Source: an uncultured Opitutia bacterium (lineage in GTDB: Bacteria; Verrucomicrobiota; Verrucomicrobiia; Opitutales; UBA953). Taken from it: a DNA stretch of 9,576 nt. The stretch covers positions 1-9,576 of the forward strand of contig CAIYAN010000090.1 in assembly GCA_903924185.1 (NCBI GenBank). Direction: 5' to 3'. The notes under the pieces were generated by a model. It worked only from the letters and a program-made list of their open reading frames with translations, ran no database searches and was not told where the DNA came from. The first letter of the stretch is position 1; each line of letters begins with the position of its first letter. Shown one piece after another: positions 7,573-9,576 of the stretch. Both the position numbers and the translations under genes were made by a program.

Positions 7573-8136
7573 ATGGCTCGGTCCAATGATCGAGCGCCCC
7601 GCCACGCGGACCTCAATAAGCCCATCCGGCAACTGGATGAGACGGATATCCCTGCCCTGCTCGCGCTGCATAAGGACCCGCTCATCCTCGTCCTCGATGG
7701 CGTCCAAGACCCGCATAACCTCGGGGCTTGCCTCCGGACCGCCGATTGCGCGGGCTGTGCCTTTGTCGTCACGACCCGCAAGAACTCTTCACCGGTCAAC
7801 GATACGGTCCGCAAGGTCGCCGTCGGTGCGGCTGAGCACATGCCCATCGTCCAGGCCCACAACCTCCGCAATGCCTTGGTAAAACTCAAGGAAGGCGGCG
7901 TCTGGATCGCCGGCACCAGCGACCACAAGACGAGCCAATCCCTCTTTACGGCTAAACTGACCGGACCGCTTGCACTTGTCATGGGCGCCGAGGGCGACGG
8001 CATCCGTCACCTGACAGCCGAAACCTGTGATTTCTTGGTGCGCATCCCAATGCTGGGCTCCGTGCCTTGCCTCAACGTGTCCGTCTCTGCGGGTGTTTGC
8101 CTCTTTGAGGCCGTCCGCCAGCGCGGTCACCGCTAA
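7573..8136 (+). CDS. TrmH/SpoU-family rRNA 2'-O-methyltransferase (RlmB-like)
   Basis: SPOUT-fold SAM-dependent 2'-O-ribose methyltransferases of this type modify guanosine in rRNA or tRNA. RlmB makes Gm2251 in 23S rRNA and is the closest match by memory. The three family motifs are clear. Motif 1 is DGVQDPHNLGACLRTAD at 42-58, with N49 and R55. Motif 2 is GPLALVMGAEGDGI at 131-144, with E140. Motif 3 is IPMLGSVPCLNVSVSAGVCL at 158-177, with N168. At 187 residues it is about 60 shorter than E. coli RlmB and lacks the N-terminal L30e-like RNA-binding domain. The residue that is normally Ser two before the motif-3 Asn is Cys166 here. It starts 3 bases after asd without an evident SD, so coupling to asd translation is likely. 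The exact target RNA cannot be told from sequence, so I leave the symbol blank. Confidence 0.9.
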   Translation: MARSNDRAPRHADLNKPIRQLDETDIPALLALHKDPLILVLDGVQDPHNLGACLRTADCAGCAFVVTTRKNSSPVNDTVRKVAVGAAEHMPIVQAHNLRNALVKLKEGGVWIAGTSDHKTSQSLFTAKLTGPLALVMGAEGDGIRHLTAETCDFLVRIPMLGSVPCLNVSVSAGVCLFEAVRQRGHR

Positions 8137-8192
8137 GGGCTATTTATCCTTTACCCACGGCAGGCAAAGCCCTTTGCTGGCAGTCGTTCAAG

Positions 8193-8264
8193 GGCCGGAT
8201 AGCTCAATGGTAGAGCAGTTGACTTTTAATCAATTGGTTCCGGGTTCGAGTCCCGGTCCGGCCA
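8193..8264 (+). tRNA. tRNA-Lys (anticodon TTT)
   Basis: A full cloverleaf fits. The acceptor is GGCCGGA with TCCGGCC; the D arm is GCTC/GAGC; the anticodon stem is GTTGA/TCAAT with loop CTTTTAA (anticodon TTT, reads AAA and AAG); the variable loop has five bases; the T arm is CCGGG-TTCGAGT-CCCGG; the discriminator is A at 8264. It is 72 bases, and CCA is not encoded (next bases CTT). The flanks GTTCAAG (8186-8192) and CTTTGAAC (8265-8272) are complementary with one bulge and prolong the acceptor stem. An intrinsic terminator follows at 8286-8305. Confidence 0.97.
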
Positions 8265-8285
8265 CTTTGAACACCGCTTGACGGT

Positions 8286-8305
8286 CAGGCCCCTTGGCCT
8301 GTTTT
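8286..8305 (+). terminator. Intrinsic terminator after tRNA-Lys(TTT)
   Basis: CAGGCC (8286-8291), loop CCTT, GGCCTG (8296-8301) is a perfect 6-bp GC-rich stem followed directly by TTTT (8302-8305). It sits 22 bases past the first tRNA-Lys, so the second tRNA probably has its own promoter in 8306-8346. TTGAAA at 8311-8316 is a possible -35 box, but I see no good -10. Confidence 0.75.
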
Positions 8306-8346
8306 CGTGCTTGAAAAAATCCCGCTAGTCCGCACTCCTTCACGTT

Positions 8347-8759
<413 letters not shown>

Positions 8760-8840
8760 GACTCCATAAATATGAAAAGCCCAGACCCCGGCAGGCAACG
8801 GTGCGACCGTAGGGTTGATGGCCTATCAATAATATCAGTT

Positions 8841-9576
8841 TCACTCTACCGTCACCGATTTTGCCAGGTTACGCGGCTGGTCAATCGAACAGCCACGCAG
8901 GCGGGCCACGTGATAGGCCAAGAGCTGCAAAGCCACGGCCGCAGGGATCGTCGCGACCAAGGGATCACAGTCTGGAATGACGATGCGGTCATCGGCAATG
9001 GTGTCCGCGGACTGACCCGCCGTCACGACCGCAATGATCCGCGCCCCGCGGGCTTTGCATTCCTCCGCGTTACTCCAGACTTTATCCAACTGCGGCGAGC
9101 GATTCGCTAGCACGACGACGGGAGTCCCTGGGGTGAGCAAAGCAATGGGGCCATGTTTCATCTCGGCCGCATGATAGCCCTCGGCGTGAACATAAGAGAT
9201 TTCTTTGAGTTTCAAGGCGCCTTCCAGGGCGACCGGGTGCATCGGACCACGACCTAAAAAGAAAGCGTGCTCGGCGGCGGCCATCCGGGCGGCCACTGCA
9301 GCGATGGCTTCGTTCTGGGCCAAGACCTGCTCGATGAGCTCCGGCAAACGCGCCAGTTCCGCGACCAGCGCCCTACCCCGCTCCAAGGAAAGGCGCCGCC
9401 CACGGCCTAACCGCAGGGCCATCAGCAAAAGAACCGCCACCTGACCAGTGAAAGCCTTCGTCGAGGCCACCGAGATTTCGGGACCAGCATGAATGAAGAC
9501 GCCTTGCCCGGTTTCGCGGGCGATGGTCGACCCCACGACGTTGACAAGCCCGAGGACCAGGGCCCCTTTAGCCTTA
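8841..9576 (-). CDS. glmS: Glutamine-fructose-6-phosphate aminotransferase, C-terminal isomerase part (cut by window edge)
   Basis: GlmS makes glucosamine-6-phosphate from fructose-6-phosphate and glutamine, the first committed step to UDP-GlcNAc for peptidoglycan and LPS; it is cytoplasmic. Only the last 244 codons are in the window; the glutaminase domain and part of the first SIS domain lie beyond base 9576. The visible part reads in frame from the edge: LVNVVGSTIARETGQGVF, HAGPEISVASTKAFT (end of SIS 1), then ALKLKEISYVHAEGYHAAEMKHG, containing the family's catalytic-type Glu and the ring-opening His region. It ends DQPRNLAKSVTVE, with the conserved active-site lysine near the C-terminus. 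Any start codon inside the window (such as GTG at 9534-9536) is internal. No clear terminator is seen after its stop, so the zinc-ribbon gene downstream may be read from the same transcript. Confidence 0.97.
   Translation of the reverse strand, partial: KAKGALVLGLVNVVGSTIARETGQGVFIHAGPEISVASTKAFTGQVAVLLLMALRLGRGRRLSLERGRALVAELARLPELIEQVLAQNEAIAAVAARMAAAEHAFFLGRGPMHPVALEGALKLKEISYVHAEGYHAAEMKHGPIALLTPGTPVVVLANRSPQLDKVWSNAEECKARGARIIAVVTAGQSADTIADDRIVIPDCDPLVATIPAAVALQLLAYHVARLRGCSIDQPRNLAKSVTVE

Noticed and set aside
8161..8180. Stem GCAAA/TTTGC (8164-8168 / 8173-8177) after the methyltransferase gene as terminator
   Set aside because: The stem is only five pairs with no T-run after it, so it is too weak to call.
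8311..8339. Promoter for tRNA-Lys(CTT) from TTGAAA at 8311-8316
   Set aside because: No acceptable -10 box at 16-18 bases; mentioned only as a possibility under the terminator entry.
8760..8798. Longer zinc-ribbon protein starting at TTG (8796-8798)
   Set aside because: The added 13 residues lack conserved features, and the ATG at 8757-8759 has a nearby GGAG.

Overview
The window looks like chromosomal DNA from a GC-rich, rod-shaped, Gram-negative-type bacterium. It holds tightly packed housekeeping genes, most of them for the cell wall. MreB, the short L,D-transpeptidase and the signal-peptide-bearing UppP resemble what I remember of Verrucomicrobiota, perhaps the Opitutales side. That placement is inference from memory, not a search. 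I see no transposase, integrase, phage gene, CRISPR array or toxin-antitoxin pair, and no gene-free stretch longer than about 165 bases.

Left part (1-1294): the 5' end of trpB (tryptophan synthase beta) leaves the window on the minus strand. It is divergent from uppP (undecaprenyl-diphosphate phosphatase), and the 99-base gap between them carries an 8+8 inverted repeat. Central part (1295-5995): a 165-base AT-richer leader with a stem-loop and a perfect 10-base direct repeat precedes mreB-mreC-mreD-mrdA. Here the last three genes overlap by ATGA junctions. This is the elongasome operon: MreB filament, MreC/MreD adaptors and the PBP2 transpeptidase. No rodA follows.

Right-centre (5999-8136): a small L,D-transpeptidase on the minus strand ends 3 bases from mrdA. 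At its other end it overlaps divergently with asd (aspartate-semialdehyde dehydrogenase), which is followed 3 bases later by a TrmH/RlmB-type rRNA methyltransferase. Right part (8137-9576): two near-identical tRNA-Lys genes (anticodons TTT and CTT) with an intrinsic terminator between them; then, on the minus strand, a small protein made of two equal zinc-ribbon-like units whose 3' end runs into the second tRNA; then the C-terminal isomerase half of glmS, cut by the window edge.

Functionally, GlmS feeds UDP-GlcNAc synthesis, Asd feeds diaminopimelate and lysine, UppP recycles the lipid carrier, MreBCD-PBP2 build the lateral wall, and the L,D-transpeptidase has a fold associated with alternative cross-links. 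Most of the window is ordinary. The points most worth a second look are the duplicated zinc-ribbon protein, the leader/trailer pairing of both tRNA-Lys precursors, the overlapping L,D-transpeptidase/asd starts, and the direct repeat before mreB.
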